NCBI GenBank assembly: GCA_009731375.1
Contig: BJOX01000291.1
Span: 675,807 to 702,930 of the forward strand
Direction: 5' to 3'
DNA from: Paulinella micropora
Lineage: Eukaryota; Cercozoa; Imbricatea; Euglyphida
Length of the DNA stretch: 27,124 bases
The notes beneath the pieces are model-generated. The model was not told the DNA's origin. It worked only from the letters and a program-made list of their open reading frames with translations, and searched no databases. Both the position numbers and the translations under genes were made by a program. Position 1 is the stretch's first letter; each line of letters begins with the position of its first letter. This document shows, in pieces, positions 9,847 through 18,155 of the stretch.

Positions 9847-10524
9847 CTGGAGGGGGAAGAAGAGAGGAAGGAGAAGACTGTGAAGTTTAACCCTAAAGTC
9901 ACAGTGCTTTCTAATGCTGTTGTGCAGACTGGGCCAACGCTTCCTCTATGTGAAAACAAAGATGTGGGTACACAGAGACTGCAGCCCCAAGGTAGTCTCA
10001 TACCCGTTCATACAGCACGGTTACCAATGATAACTGATGCAAATAGGAAGGCGAGACTTGCGATGGAGGCGAGGAGGCCAATGGCAGACGTATCGCCTCG
10101 GCCAAGCAAACAACCACGAACAGACTCAATGTCTACGGTCGCGGCGGGTGGCGAGCAAAAAGACAATGTGTGTACTCAAGTACCACAAGACAATGTCGCT
10201 CAAATAGTAAACGCACCAGTACCGCAGAATAATAAAAATGTTAATGAGGTGAAGCAGGAGGAGAAGAAGGAGGAGTTGAAAAACTTAGAGACAAGACTCC
10301 AAAATTTGGAACGTAAAGTTCTTGTTCTCGCAGCCAATATACACAGGCCCGATGCTCTGTGTTATATGGAACTTTATTGTGAAACATTGAAGACAATATT
10401 AAAAGTCGGTAATGATACGATGGCGAATATTAATATTGTCTGCCCGGAAGTTTTTAAATCGATACCGGGACTGGGTGGACGGAAATATGAAAAATTCGAC
10501 TTGCACTCTGAAGTGAGTGGGTAG
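9847..10524 (+). pseudogene. Gag-downstream frame with N-terminal half of an aspartic protease
   Basis: This frame continues from gag in the same phase directly after its UGA and has no early AUG (the first is near 10027). It encodes about 225 aa: a Pro/Gln-rich start, a Glu/Lys coiled coil around 10250-10320, and a segment at 10402-10500 resembling the start of a retropepsin. There an Asp-Thr-Met-Ala (10414-10425) sits where Asp-Thr/Ser-Gly-Ala is expected, followed by the hydrophobic and Pro-Glu-Val-Phe pattern usual after the catalytic loop. It ends in TAG at 10522, and the rest of the protease is in the next frame. The lost Gly and the shift suggest decay. Alternatively the protein is expressed by UGA readthrough and +1 frameshifting at GGG-TAG-C. 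The protease call is an inference. Confidence 0.5.
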
Positions 10525-10633
10525 CCGGACAGATATCACGGGCATCATCACACTGACCTTTAAATTAAAATCCGCACGAGTATACCGCATGGACCTTTAT
10601 GTCGTCCCCGGTTACCACGGGTGAATATTACTA
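10517..10633 (+). pseudogene. C-terminal half of the protease, interrupted by UGA
   Basis: The Pol frame opens at 10517 after a stop at 10514-10516 and reads through a beta-rich segment typical of the retropepsin flap and C-terminal half, up to TGA at 10622-10624. Directly after it come Ile-Leu-Leu and a Tyr-Asp...Gly-Ala-Val-Ile-Asp pattern, matching the conserved ILGxD...GAxID end of Ty3-type proteases. The protease is therefore split by a frame change at 10517-10524 and a stop at 10622. Confidence 0.45.
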
Positions 10634-13600
10634 TTGTATGACCAATTGGCTACGATGGGGGCTGTGATTGATTGCGCCGCACGGCGAGTGATAAATGGAG
10701 TAAAAAGAGGAGAAGAGAACGATATTGATCCCTTCAACGCTACTGACTCTTATGAGACTTATGAGCTGAGTCTAGCGACGGATCACAAAAAGATAGCCAT
10801 CGCACATGAGGCACTTGAGGTGTATGTTCACCCCCATGTCGTAAGACCGGATGAACTGTCCTGGACCGACAATTGGGAATCCCAAGTGTGCACTGTCACA
10901 GTTCCGACATGCCATTGGGACAAAAAGTCTATTGATGACTTAATCGAGAAGCGAAAGGAGGAGATTATATGTGTCGCACAAAGAAGCCCGTCGTTGGCGA
11001 GATTCGCGGAAGGAGTAGGAACAGATGTCCATATTACTAACGGATACTGTTTCCATGCGAAAGTAGGAGAAGAAAAAAGGGAGGCGTTTGTACCAAGGAG
11101 AACGGGGCGAATCCCGGATACTCCACCAGAAACTATTAAAAGTTTTATTACTGATTTCTGGGGTGACGAGCCGACGTGGCCGCGTTCACTAACTGAAGTG
11201 AAGAAATGCTTACGGACTTTATTCGAAAATAATAAGCCATATACTATTATCCTGCCATATAATGAGAAGGGGATATGGGCGCAGGAAATAAGGGACCGGC
11301 TTATTGATCATCCTATACCGGTACCCTCTCGCAAGCAACAGCTAGTGGTGGCTTGTCGTATGGGAACTCGTGAGCAGAGCAGTGCATACAAGCGGAAGCT
11401 CAGAGACCTCGACAAGTTGAAATTGATACCGCAAGCATTCACATGCTTTGATGGTTTTTACACCCGTAAAGCTCCTTTGCAATACGCGAGACTCATTGAC
11501 ATGCTGGTGGAGCTCGGTAAAGATGATGAGCCGGACACGGTCACGTATGAAAAGACGGGCCTAGATGATGTCTCGGAAGAGGACTTAGGCTTGGAGGAGG
11601 ACAGAGAACCCCTCAAGCAGCATAAGCAGATGTCTGATGAAGATTTTCAAGAGGCGGCGCGGAAAATATTGGAAGAAGGAGTAGGCACGGAGAAGGAGAA
11701 GGAGCTTTTAAAAGCCAAATTAGAGGCGAACAAGGAAATTTTTGACCCTCCACATGCAGGTGGTGTCAAGCCTGAAGATTTCACTGCGGTTATTTACAAA
11801 ATACCGGGTGCGGAGCCGTCACCGGCACCACGAAGGGCGAATTTGAGTATACATGAGGCGAAGATAGCGGAGGAGCTAGCAAGACAGCTGCTCAATGAGG
11901 ACTTTATTGAGAGATCAACATCCTCAATAGTCTCACAACCGAGAATAGTGCCGAAGCCAGGAGGAGAATGGCGCCTGACAGTTAACTATGCTCGTGTTAA
12001 CAAGGTGCTGGAGGAAGAGAGAAATCCTCTCCCGACATTAGAAGAAGGAAGGAGAGTACTGCGGAATGCAAAATTCTATTCGGTCATTGACCTTAAGAAT
12101 GGCTTCTGGCAGATACCACTGGAGGAAAAGTCCAGATGGCTGACGGCGTTTGTGGTGGGTATGGAAATATACCAATGGAAAGTGCTTCCGATGGGCCTCA
12201 AGCAAGCCCCAGGACTTTTCCAGAAGGCGATGCAGAAGATGTTGAGCAGTCAGTACGATGATTTGTCTGACGGTGGCTTTATGAGAAGGCGAGGACAGAA
12301 GGCGGGAGAATATGCATTTTGCTATATCGATGGCATTATCATATACTCTAACACAATGGAGGAGCATATCGATCATTTGTCCGATATATTCAGGCACATC
12401 GGAGCTTTTGGCCTGAAGTGCAATCTAAAGAAGTGTCAACTTGCCAAGACGAGTGTGACATACTTAGGGTACGAGATCTCCCATAATCGAGTCTCGATAT
12501 CCAAAGAGAAGAGGGAGGAGATTATGAATCGACCGATACCGAAGAACCGCACTGAATTGCACTCATTCCTTGCGATGGCGCAATACTATAGCCAGTTTAT
12601 ACCCGATTGGGGTGCAACACGGGCTAAAGTGGAGAAAATGATAGATTTTGGAGACTTTGAGAAGTGGGACGAAGAGGCTTTGCAAGCGTTTCATGCGCTC
12701 AAAGATCTCATTTACAAAGACCCGAAAGACGGAGGACTGGTGTTAACGATGCCCGACTTTACGAAACAATTCGTAGTCGATACAGACGCATCTAAGTTTG
12801 CGATTGGGGCTGTATTACAACAAGAGGATGAGGAGAAGAAATTACGCCCAATCATGTTTATTAGTAGGAAGTTGTGTGCGGCGGAGAGAAACTATTGCAC
12901 AAGGCAAAGAGAGGCGTTGGCGGTAGTATGGGCCCTCAAGAGGCTCAGAGAGTATTTGTGGGGAGGACCTCAATTTACTGTCAGAACTGATCATCATAAC
13001 CTGTTATGGTTGATGAATCATGAACAGACGGGACGGCTGGCGCGGTGGCAAGCGTTCTTGTCTTGTTTCGATTTTACAATGGTCCATCTACCGGGAAAGC
13101 GAAATGTGGTCGCTGATAGCCTCTCTAGGCTAGAGTTTAACTCAGAAGTATCGGCGTTGGTGTCCACGGTGGAGATGGAAGACTTGTCCACTGACAAGGT
13201 GTATGAGGTCAGCCACATTGAGGCGATGGAGATGGCGAGTGGAGTCCGATATGACCGCACAGGTCTACGGTACAGTCCACAAGGCCCGGATCACGGGATA
13301 TGTTGTGAGCTACATACCCAGGAGGACGCTGAGTGGTCCTATGAGGTATATGAGAATGCGAAGGCGAACATAAGAGAGGAAGAGGAGACGCAGGAAGTTT
13401 ATGCGGAGCCTCCTCAAGAGCGGAGAAGTGACCTAGACGATGACCCGGAAAGAATCGGGGTACGGCTAGAAGATGGTACTATCCATATAGCCTCGCCTAC
13501 CGCATGGAGGCAACAACAGGCTCAAGATCCGGAGTTTAAAGAACTGATACAGTTATATCAGAACCCGGATGAGCTACGGATGACGAAAGCGATCAAAGAT

Positions 13601-15661
13601 CAGATGAAGGAGATGGGATGGAGAGATGGTCTACTGTGGTACAAGGGCCTTCACGGTCGCTATGCGTCACAGCCGGACAAATGGACCCTTTGGGTACCGG
13701 AGAGTCTGAGACGATTTATATTTGTCGCAGCCCACAATTGCCCACTTTTGGCGCATCCGGGTCGACAACGAACTCATATGTTCGTAGCGAGGCGATTCTG
13801 GTGGAAGAAGATGAAGGAGGAGATAGATCAGGCGGTGGATGCATGCATCCCGTGCAAGATAAACAAAACACCACTGAAGGCAAATTTCGGCCTGATTGGC
13901 GAATTTCCTCTTCATGCGGGGATGTTTGAGTTTATACACATTGATCATGTGGGACCTTTCCCAGAATCGAAGGATGGTTACAAATACCTCCTTACGGCTA
14001 TTGACAGAGCCACCAACTATGTGTGGATCATCCCTGTCAAAGACGTTACCGGCAAGACGACGGCCGAGGCGCTGATCGATAGGATCATCTCACAGATCGG
14101 AGTACCAAGAAAGATATGTTCTGATCGAGGCTCGGACTTTAATAACGAGGTCATCGACAAACTATCTAAGTATTACGGGATGAAATGGCAATATGTTACT
14201 GCCTATAACCCGCGAGCAAATGGGAAAATCGAGCGGGTACACAGACCCCTCAAAGCCTCGCTAAAGATGTATTGCACGAAGAAGGAGAATCAAAGAGCAT
14301 GGGTCGAGGCAGCACCATCATTTGCGTTTGCAATGAACTGTCTACCCTCTACGGCGTTAGGAGGCTCGAAGAGCTCAATCTCGCCATATCAGTTAGTATA
14401 TGGGCGTGAGCCTGATATCCCGACTTCGCTCCTTCACCCAAAAGACACTTGGGCGGATGCGGATGAGTTGTTTGGGATGAGACTTAGAGTGAAGATGGAG
14501 GCGGAACAAATAGTCAGGGCGCATAGAGAGGCGGAGCGCCGAAAGACTGATGCTGAAGGGGTGCGACAAGCGCACTTGGATCAGATCAAGTTCCAGGTCG
14601 GGGATATTGTACTATTGTACCATCCTCAAGTCCCGAAGGGAGTCAGCTCTAAGCTGTTCACTCACTGGAAAGGACCTTATCAGATTATGGAACAGACGGG
14701 ACCTCTGAATTACAAGATCAGGGGTAGAGGGAAGGTGCAAATTGTGAATGTAAGAAGGCTGATTAAGTATGATCCCTTCTTACTGGAAGATGAATCCGTT
14801 GAGGAGGCGTTAAAACGGATGAAGGATGATTTCAAAGAGGTGCCGCCCATCCACAAGGAGGCTGGCATAGACCAAGACGATGCTTATCGGGCACCGATAG
14901 CTGAGAAGGAGGAGAGTGAGGTGGACAGCAAGGAGAAGACTGACCGCATAAGCGCGGTGGGGACTCAGTCCAAGTCTCCGCGAGAGCATAGCGGAAAGAA
15001 GGAGAAGATCACAGAGGCGCAGCTAAGGAGAGCGCGGAATGATCTTATCAACGACCAACCGAGGAAGGCGATGAGGTCGATGAGATCAAAGGACGTCCAC
15101 CAGGAGGAGGAGGGGACGGACACTGACCCAAACGCGGGCAACGTTGAGATTGTCCATGAGCGATGGAAGGAAGGCGATGCGATAGCAACCATCGCATGGG
15201 TGAAAAATGTTTTCTATCTGATGAGACCAGCGGAACAACATGTCGCTGATGACACTCTCTCAGACTTATACTTGATGCGGGTCGTGGCGGTCCCACGACA
15301 GATGCGTGTCACACGGACACTCAAAATATCATCAGCCGCAAAGATAGTACAACCGATACTCCAGTTCTGGAGAAGTATGGACCCGGTTGAGGATCCAAAG
15401 GCAAGACATTATCTGCCAGTATATAAAGACGCAAAAAGTCTCGAGACATGGGATGATACAATTACTCCCAGAGACAAGGATTACACTGCGTGGACCATTC
15501 AGACACTGCCAAGAGGAGTGCTTGATGTCCCTTTTGAATTATCGTTGGGCGGAATCCCTAATAAGATCTGGGACATTCTCGAACAGTCAAAGTTCGATCT
15601 GACTTTTGTTGGTGGTCCTCCACCAGGCAAAGAAATCCGCGCCAGACGACGAAGGCAGTGA
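10634..15661 (+). CDS. pol: Pol polyprotein: RT, RNase H, integrase
   Basis: The frame is open from 10625 and has no AUG at its beginning (first Met codon 10655), so it was probably a fusion product. Residue numbers count from 10634. RT: D486 in a VIDLKNGFWQ block, then LPMGLKQAPGLFQ, then Y564-I-D-G567, where YxDD is expected. The second catalytic Asp is Gly (GGC; GAC is one transition away). The YLGYEIS block follows. RNase H: D718 in VVDTDAS, an REALAVVWAL block and TDHHNL. Integrase: an HHCC zinc region ending C1071-x2-C1074 and a complete D1104, D1164, E1200 core with the canonical 35-residue spacing. A GPY motif at 1347-1349 follows. The remaining 325 residues are not a chromodomain that I recognise. 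The uninterrupted 5-kb frame argues for recent activity of the family, despite the RT change. It acts in reverse transcription in particles and in nuclear integration. Confidence 0.9.
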   Translation: MYDQLATMGAVIDCAARRVINGVKRGEENDIDPFNATDSYETYELSLATDHKKIAIAHEALEVYVHPHVVRPDELSWTDNWESQVCTVTVPTCHWDKKSIDDLIEKRKEEIICVAQRSPSLARFAEGVGTDVHITNGYCFHAKVGEEKREAFVPRRTGRIPDTPPETIKSFITDFWGDEPTWPRSLTEVKKCLRTLFENNKPYTIILPYNEKGIWAQEIRDRLIDHPIPVPSRKQQLVVACRMGTREQSSAYKRKLRDLDKLKLIPQAFTCFDGFYTRKAPLQYARLIDMLVELGKDDEPDTVTYEKTGLDDVSEEDLGLEEDREPLKQHKQMSDEDFQEAARKILEEGVGTEKEKELLKAKLEANKEIFDPPHAGGVKPEDFTAVIYKIPGAEPSPAPRRANLSIHEAKIAEELARQLLNEDFIERSTSSIVSQPRIVPKPGGEWRLTVNYARVNKVLEEERNPLPTLEEGRRVLRNAKFYSVIDLKNGFWQIPLEEKSRWLTAFVVGMEIYQWKVLPMGLKQAPGLFQKAMQKMLSSQYDDLSDGGFMRRRGQKAGEYAFCYIDGIIIYSNTMEEHIDHLSDIFRHIGAFGLKCNLKKCQLAKTSVTYLGYEISHNRVSISKEKREEIMNRPIPKNRTELHSFLAMAQYYSQFIPDWGATRAKVEKMIDFGDFEKWDEEALQAFHALKDLIYKDPKDGGLVLTMPDFTKQFVVDTDASKFAIGAVLQQEDEEKKLRPIMFISRKLCAAERNYCTRQREALAVVWALKRLREYLWGGPQFTVRTDHHNLLWLMNHEQTGRLARWQAFLSCFDFTMVHLPGKRNVVADSLSRLEFNSEVSALVSTVEMEDLSTDKVYEVSHIEAMEMASGVRYDRTGLRYSPQGPDHGICCELHTQEDAEWSYEVYENAKANIREEEETQEVYAEPPQERRSDLDDDPERIGVRLEDGTIHIASPTAWRQQQAQDPEFKELIQLYQNPDELRMTKAIKDQMKEMGWRDGLLWYKGLHGRYASQPDKWTLWVPESLRRFIFVAAHNCPLLAHPGRQRTHMFVARRFWWKKMKEEIDQAVDACIPCKINKTPLKANFGLIGEFPLHAGMFEFIHIDHVGPFPESKDGYKYLLTAIDRATNYVWIIPVKDVTGKTTAEALIDRIISQIGVPRKICSDRGSDFNNEVIDKLSKYYGMKWQYVTAYNPRANGKIERVHRPLKASLKMYCTKKENQRAWVEAAPSFAFAMNCLPSTALGGSKSSISPYQLVYGREPDIPTSLLHPKDTWADADELFGMRLRVKMEAEQIVRAHREAERRKTDAEGVRQAHLDQIKFQVGDIVLLYHPQVPKGVSSKLFTHWKGPYQIMEQTGPLNYKIRGRGKVQIVNVRRLIKYDPFLLEDESVEEALKRMKDDFKEVPPIHKEAGIDQDDAYRAPIAEKEESEVDSKEKTDRISAVGTQSKSPREHSGKKEKITEAQLRRARNDLINDQPRKAMRSMRSKDVHQEEEGTDTDPNAGNVEIVHERWKEGDAIATIAWVKNVFYLMRPAEQHVADDTLSDLYLMRVVAVPRQMRVTRTLKISSAAKIVQPILQFWRSMDPVEDPKARHYLPVYKDAKSLETWDDTITPRDKDYTAWTIQTLPRGVLDVPFELSLGGIPNKIWDILEQSKFDLTFVGGPPPGKEIRARRRRQ

Positions 15662-15966
15662 CAAAGAAACTATTTTTCTTTATGCGTCTCAAATAAACTG
15701 ATTGATTGCCCACGGCGTATCATGATTTGATCATGCATCATCAGTTATCAATATGAATATTAAAAAGACTCAGTGATATAACTTGGCATTCGATCGCAAC
15801 ATACGAGTGCGAAAGGTCGATCGACGATGATACTACACCGTATACGGGGATCGCTAGTGTATTGAGCGATGGTGTTCCCGGGTATGACCCTTTCCAAGTC
15901 CTGGGATGATGTTCTCGAAAATGAAATGTTCTCTGAAACTTTCATTAAATTATTTTTTACGATAGA
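15662..15966. other. 3' flank of the retroelement, no LTR recognised
   Basis: This is unique sequence with small palindromes (ATCATGATTTGATCATG near 15719; CGATCG-containing stretches near 15790-15822). An AATAAA-like AAATAAA lies at about 15690. I did not find its counterpart upstream of gag, apart from a weak shared ACTATTTTTCT near 6953 and 15670 that could be chance. Confidence 0.4.
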
Positions 15967-16140
15967 TTATATACTGTCGTACTTCACGTAGCCAGCGGAC
16001 GCAACGTCTGGCAGGCTGGTAACCAGTGGCTGGTCGGCAGTCGGGCCCTTGGTGTCTTCTTCGGGGTTCAGCTCGGACAGCTTGGCGCGTTTGGCCACGG
16101 GCGAGGAAGGGGGGGTGCACGCGTGCTTGCAGGAGAGCAT
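15967..16140 (-). CDS. Short 57-aa frame or last exon with NLS-like motif
   Basis: On the minus strand an open frame ends in TAA at 15967-15969 and begins at ATG 16140 or at an upstream splice acceptor. An in-frame stop lies about 21 bp before the ATG. The codons are GC-rich at third positions, as in the genes further right. The peptide has a Pro/Ser stretch, then a basic PVAKRAKL sequence resembling a Myc-type nuclear localisation signal, then an acidic Glu-rich stretch and a C-terminus rich in Val, Tyr and Asp. It could be the terminal exon of a gene whose upstream part was lost into the GA/CT and CA repeats. No family was recognised. Start and status are uncertain. Confidence 0.4.
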   Translation of the reverse strand: MLSCKHACTPPSSPVAKRAKLSELNPEEDTKGPTADQPLVTSLPDVASAGYVKYDSI

Positions 16141-16274
16141 AAGGGAAGGCGGGGGGTATTAAGTTTGCACTGCACACACACACAAGCCCAAAAAAAAAGA
16201 AAATTGGAACGGAACACAAAAAAGCCTTACACATACGGCAAAGACACACATAGGGCAAAGACACACATACTACA

Positions 16275-16278
<4 letters not shown>

Positions 16279-16324
<46 letters not shown>
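16279..16324. repeat. (GA)n microsatellite
   Basis: This is an uninterrupted AG dinucleotide run of about 45 bp on the plus strand. Confidence 0.95.
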
Positions 16325-16326
<2 letters not shown>

Positions 16327-16399
16327 GGAGAAAGAAACAGAGAGAGAACTGTGGGCTTTGCATGCCGCCTTGAGGCATGGGAGAACAAATGAATGACTT

Positions 16400-17100
16400 T
16401 TCAGAAGCAAAAGAGAGAAAGAGGGAAAGGCAGAGAAAGCGAAAGGCCTATTACACACACAACTAAAAGAACTAACTTATACAAAAAGTCAAACCCCTCT
16501 CTACACACGCAGCTCAAGCACACACGTAGACACACCGTGACAGCCAGAGGCAGTGATGCCCTTACACAGAAATCCGAGAAACGGATTTTTATGCACACAC
16601 ACACACACACACACACCAAAACAACACACACGCAAACCCAAGAAACACGTCTTTCTGTACACACACGCGACCCAAAAAACGACATTTGACACACACAGCG
16701 CACACGAAACACGCCTTTCTGTACACATAACATGCAAACCACTCACATATACAACGAAAACAAAGGCCTTACACACACAAACAAACAACCCGAAAGAAAT
16801 CTTCCCTTGCCCCCTTACACACCACACAACCGAGGAAAACTTCTACGTACAACACACACGCAACCACACACACACATTCAACGAAAAAAAGCCTTACACA
16901 CACAAACACACACGCACATACACACTTGCAACCCCAAGAAATCGTCCCTGGCACACACATACACACACGCAACCCAAAGAAATCTTCTATGGCACACACA
17001 CACATAAACACAACCCGAAAGAAAACATGTCCCTTTACACGCCATGCAACCAAGGAAAACAAACTTCTACGTACAACACATACAACACACAAGCTGGAAA
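16400..17100. repeat. CA-rich degenerate minisatellite
   Basis: About 700 bp are almost free of T-rich and G-rich words on the plus strand and built from CACACA runs. Longer recurring phrases separate the runs: GAAACACG(T/C)CTTTCTGTACACA (near 16650 and 16709), GCCTTACACACACAAACA (near 16765 and 16891) and AACCC(G/A)AAAGAAATCTTC (near 16787 and 16971). Units are roughly 60-130 bp and diverged. Open frames across it (Thr/His/Lys) are repeat artefacts. Confidence 0.8.
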
Positions 17101-17149
17101 GGGGTTGTACCTTGGCGAAAGGGACGCACAACGATTGTAAGGGGTGCGA

Positions 17150-17365
17150 TAGGAAGGGGGGGGGGGCCAAATCTAAACCTCACATTGTGCAAACCCAATG
17201 TTGGCAGCATTGAGCAAACCCAATGTTGGCAGCATTGAGCCAAACCCGTAATCGAAGGGGGGGGGCCTTGCACCCCATTGGGGGCGCACAATGGGCTCGC
17301 CATTGCGCGAACCCAATGCTGGTAGCATTGGGCAAACCCGTAATCGAACGGGGGGGGGCCTTACG
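17150..17365. repeat. Hairpin and G-run repeat cluster
   Basis: Three runs of nine or more G lie near 17155-17168, 17257-17265 and 17350-17358. They alternate with three copies of a small dyad. The copy near 17311-17331 is CCCAATGCT, GGT, AGCATTGGG, a perfect 9-bp stem with a three-base loop. The copies near 17199 and 17219 (CAATGTT, GGC, AGCATTG) keep the stem with one G:U-type pair. A shared AAACCCGTAATCGAA phrase precedes two of the G runs. Confidence 0.7.
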
Positions 17366-17404
17366 GATTCCGCTCCCCTCCCCACCCCTCACGTCTGAAT
17401 ATGT

Positions 17405-17700
17405 GTGAGCGTTTGCGCGTGTGTTTGTGTGTGGAAAGGTTTGTTTTGATTGGTGTGGGTATAGATTGTTGACTCTGGGGGTGCGTGTGTGCGTAAGTGT
17501 GTGTGTGTGTGTAAGTGTGTGTGTAAGTGTGTGTGTGTAAGTGTGTGTGTGTAAGTGTGTGTGTGTAAGTGTGTGCTTGTCTGATTCGTGTGTGAATTGT
17601 GTGTTTGATGCAAGATTCTTGAAGTTTGTGTGTGTGTGCGCGCTATGTAGTCTGTGATTGACGTGTGTGAATTGCGTGTGTATGTAAAGGTTTGTTGTTG
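17405..17700. repeat. GT-rich microsatellite (GTGTGTGTAAGT units)
   Basis: GT dinucleotide runs are broken by regular AAGTGTGTG phrases at about 17490-17575, with looser GT-rich DNA on both sides. This is the complementary composition to the CA-rich block at 16400-17100. Confidence 0.85.
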
Positions 17701-17855
17701 ATTTGGTGCGTGCATACAGATGGTTGACTTTGGGTTGCGTGATTTTCGGTAAAGCTGTTTCTTCCTTTTTTCTCCTCCTAAGAATCGAGGTGTAAGTTTA
17801 ATGCTTGGTACTGTACTGTCATTAAAAAGTCTGTCGACCAAGATTTGTCGAAATT
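17701..17855. other. Intergenic, nothing recognised
   Basis: This short unique stretch lies between the GT-rich block and the next candidate reading frame. No gene or site was recognised. Confidence 0.4.
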
Positions 17856-18155
17856 TCACCGAACCTGAATGAACGTATTGCGGTACAGATCTTTTTCTTT
17901 GGCTGCCAGAGTGGAGGGCAGATGTACTCGTGCTACCACTCTGTTGCCCTCCTTCTTTTCGTGTGTGGCGGGCATCGCCTCCTCCACCCCCCCCTTCCCG
18001 TCTGCGTTCGCTTGCTCCCCTTTTTCCCCCGCGCGACGGCTTCTGCGTATTAGGCCTTCCTGCTTTTTTAGTGTGCCCCCCTTTTTTTTAAAATGAGCCA
18101 GTACTATTAATAAAAAAGCAGTTGCAAGAAGCGCACACACACAAAGGAAGAACAT
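17856..18155 (-). CDS. Doubtful 99-aa frame with one N-terminal membrane segment
   Basis: The minus-strand ATG is at 18155-18153 and the stop at 17856. The predicted peptide begins with about 18 hydrophobic residues (FFLCVCALLATAFLLIVL), then a basic KKK stretch and a charged tail, as in a small single-pass membrane protein. Its start overlaps the start codon of the plus-strand gene at 18154, and it would occupy that gene's promoter. Chance is therefore a serious alternative, and an opposing open frame also exists on the plus strand. No family was recognised. Confidence 0.2.
   Translation of the reverse strand: MFFLCVCALLATAFLLIVLAHFKKKGGTLKKQEGLIRRSRRAGEKGEQANADGKGGVEEAMPATHEKKEGNRVVARVHLPSTLAAKEKDLYRNTFIQVR
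18107..18118 (+). promoter_or_regulatory. Possible TATA-like A/T box upstream of 18154 gene
   Basis: ATTAATAAAAAA lies about 36 bp before the ATG at 18154, within otherwise mixed sequence. Its position fits a core promoter element of a short-leader gene. It could instead be a polyadenylation signal (AATAAA) of something upstream. Confidence 0.3.

Larger units (their letters stand above)
7144..15661 (+). mobile_element. Ty3/gypsy-like retroelement coding core, probably defective
   Basis: The order gag, protease, reverse transcriptase, RNase H, integrase is that of Ty3/gypsy (Metaviridae-type) elements; copia elements place integrase before RT. Gag occupies 7144-9846. The same frame reopens immediately after its UGA and runs to 10524. 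Pol is in the +1 frame from about 10517, with a UGA at 10622-10624, and ends at 15661. Neither downstream frame starts with AUG, so they were presumably made as a fusion with Gag through recoding, or were so in the ancestor. Flanking LTRs were not found. RT lacks the second Asp of YxDD and the protease active site is DTM, so autonomous activity looks unlikely. Confidence 0.85.

Noticed and set aside
17389-17859. Minus-strand 156-codon frame over the GT-rich block
   Set aside because: Mostly His/Thr repeats. The unique N-terminal part is short and lacks an AUG start.
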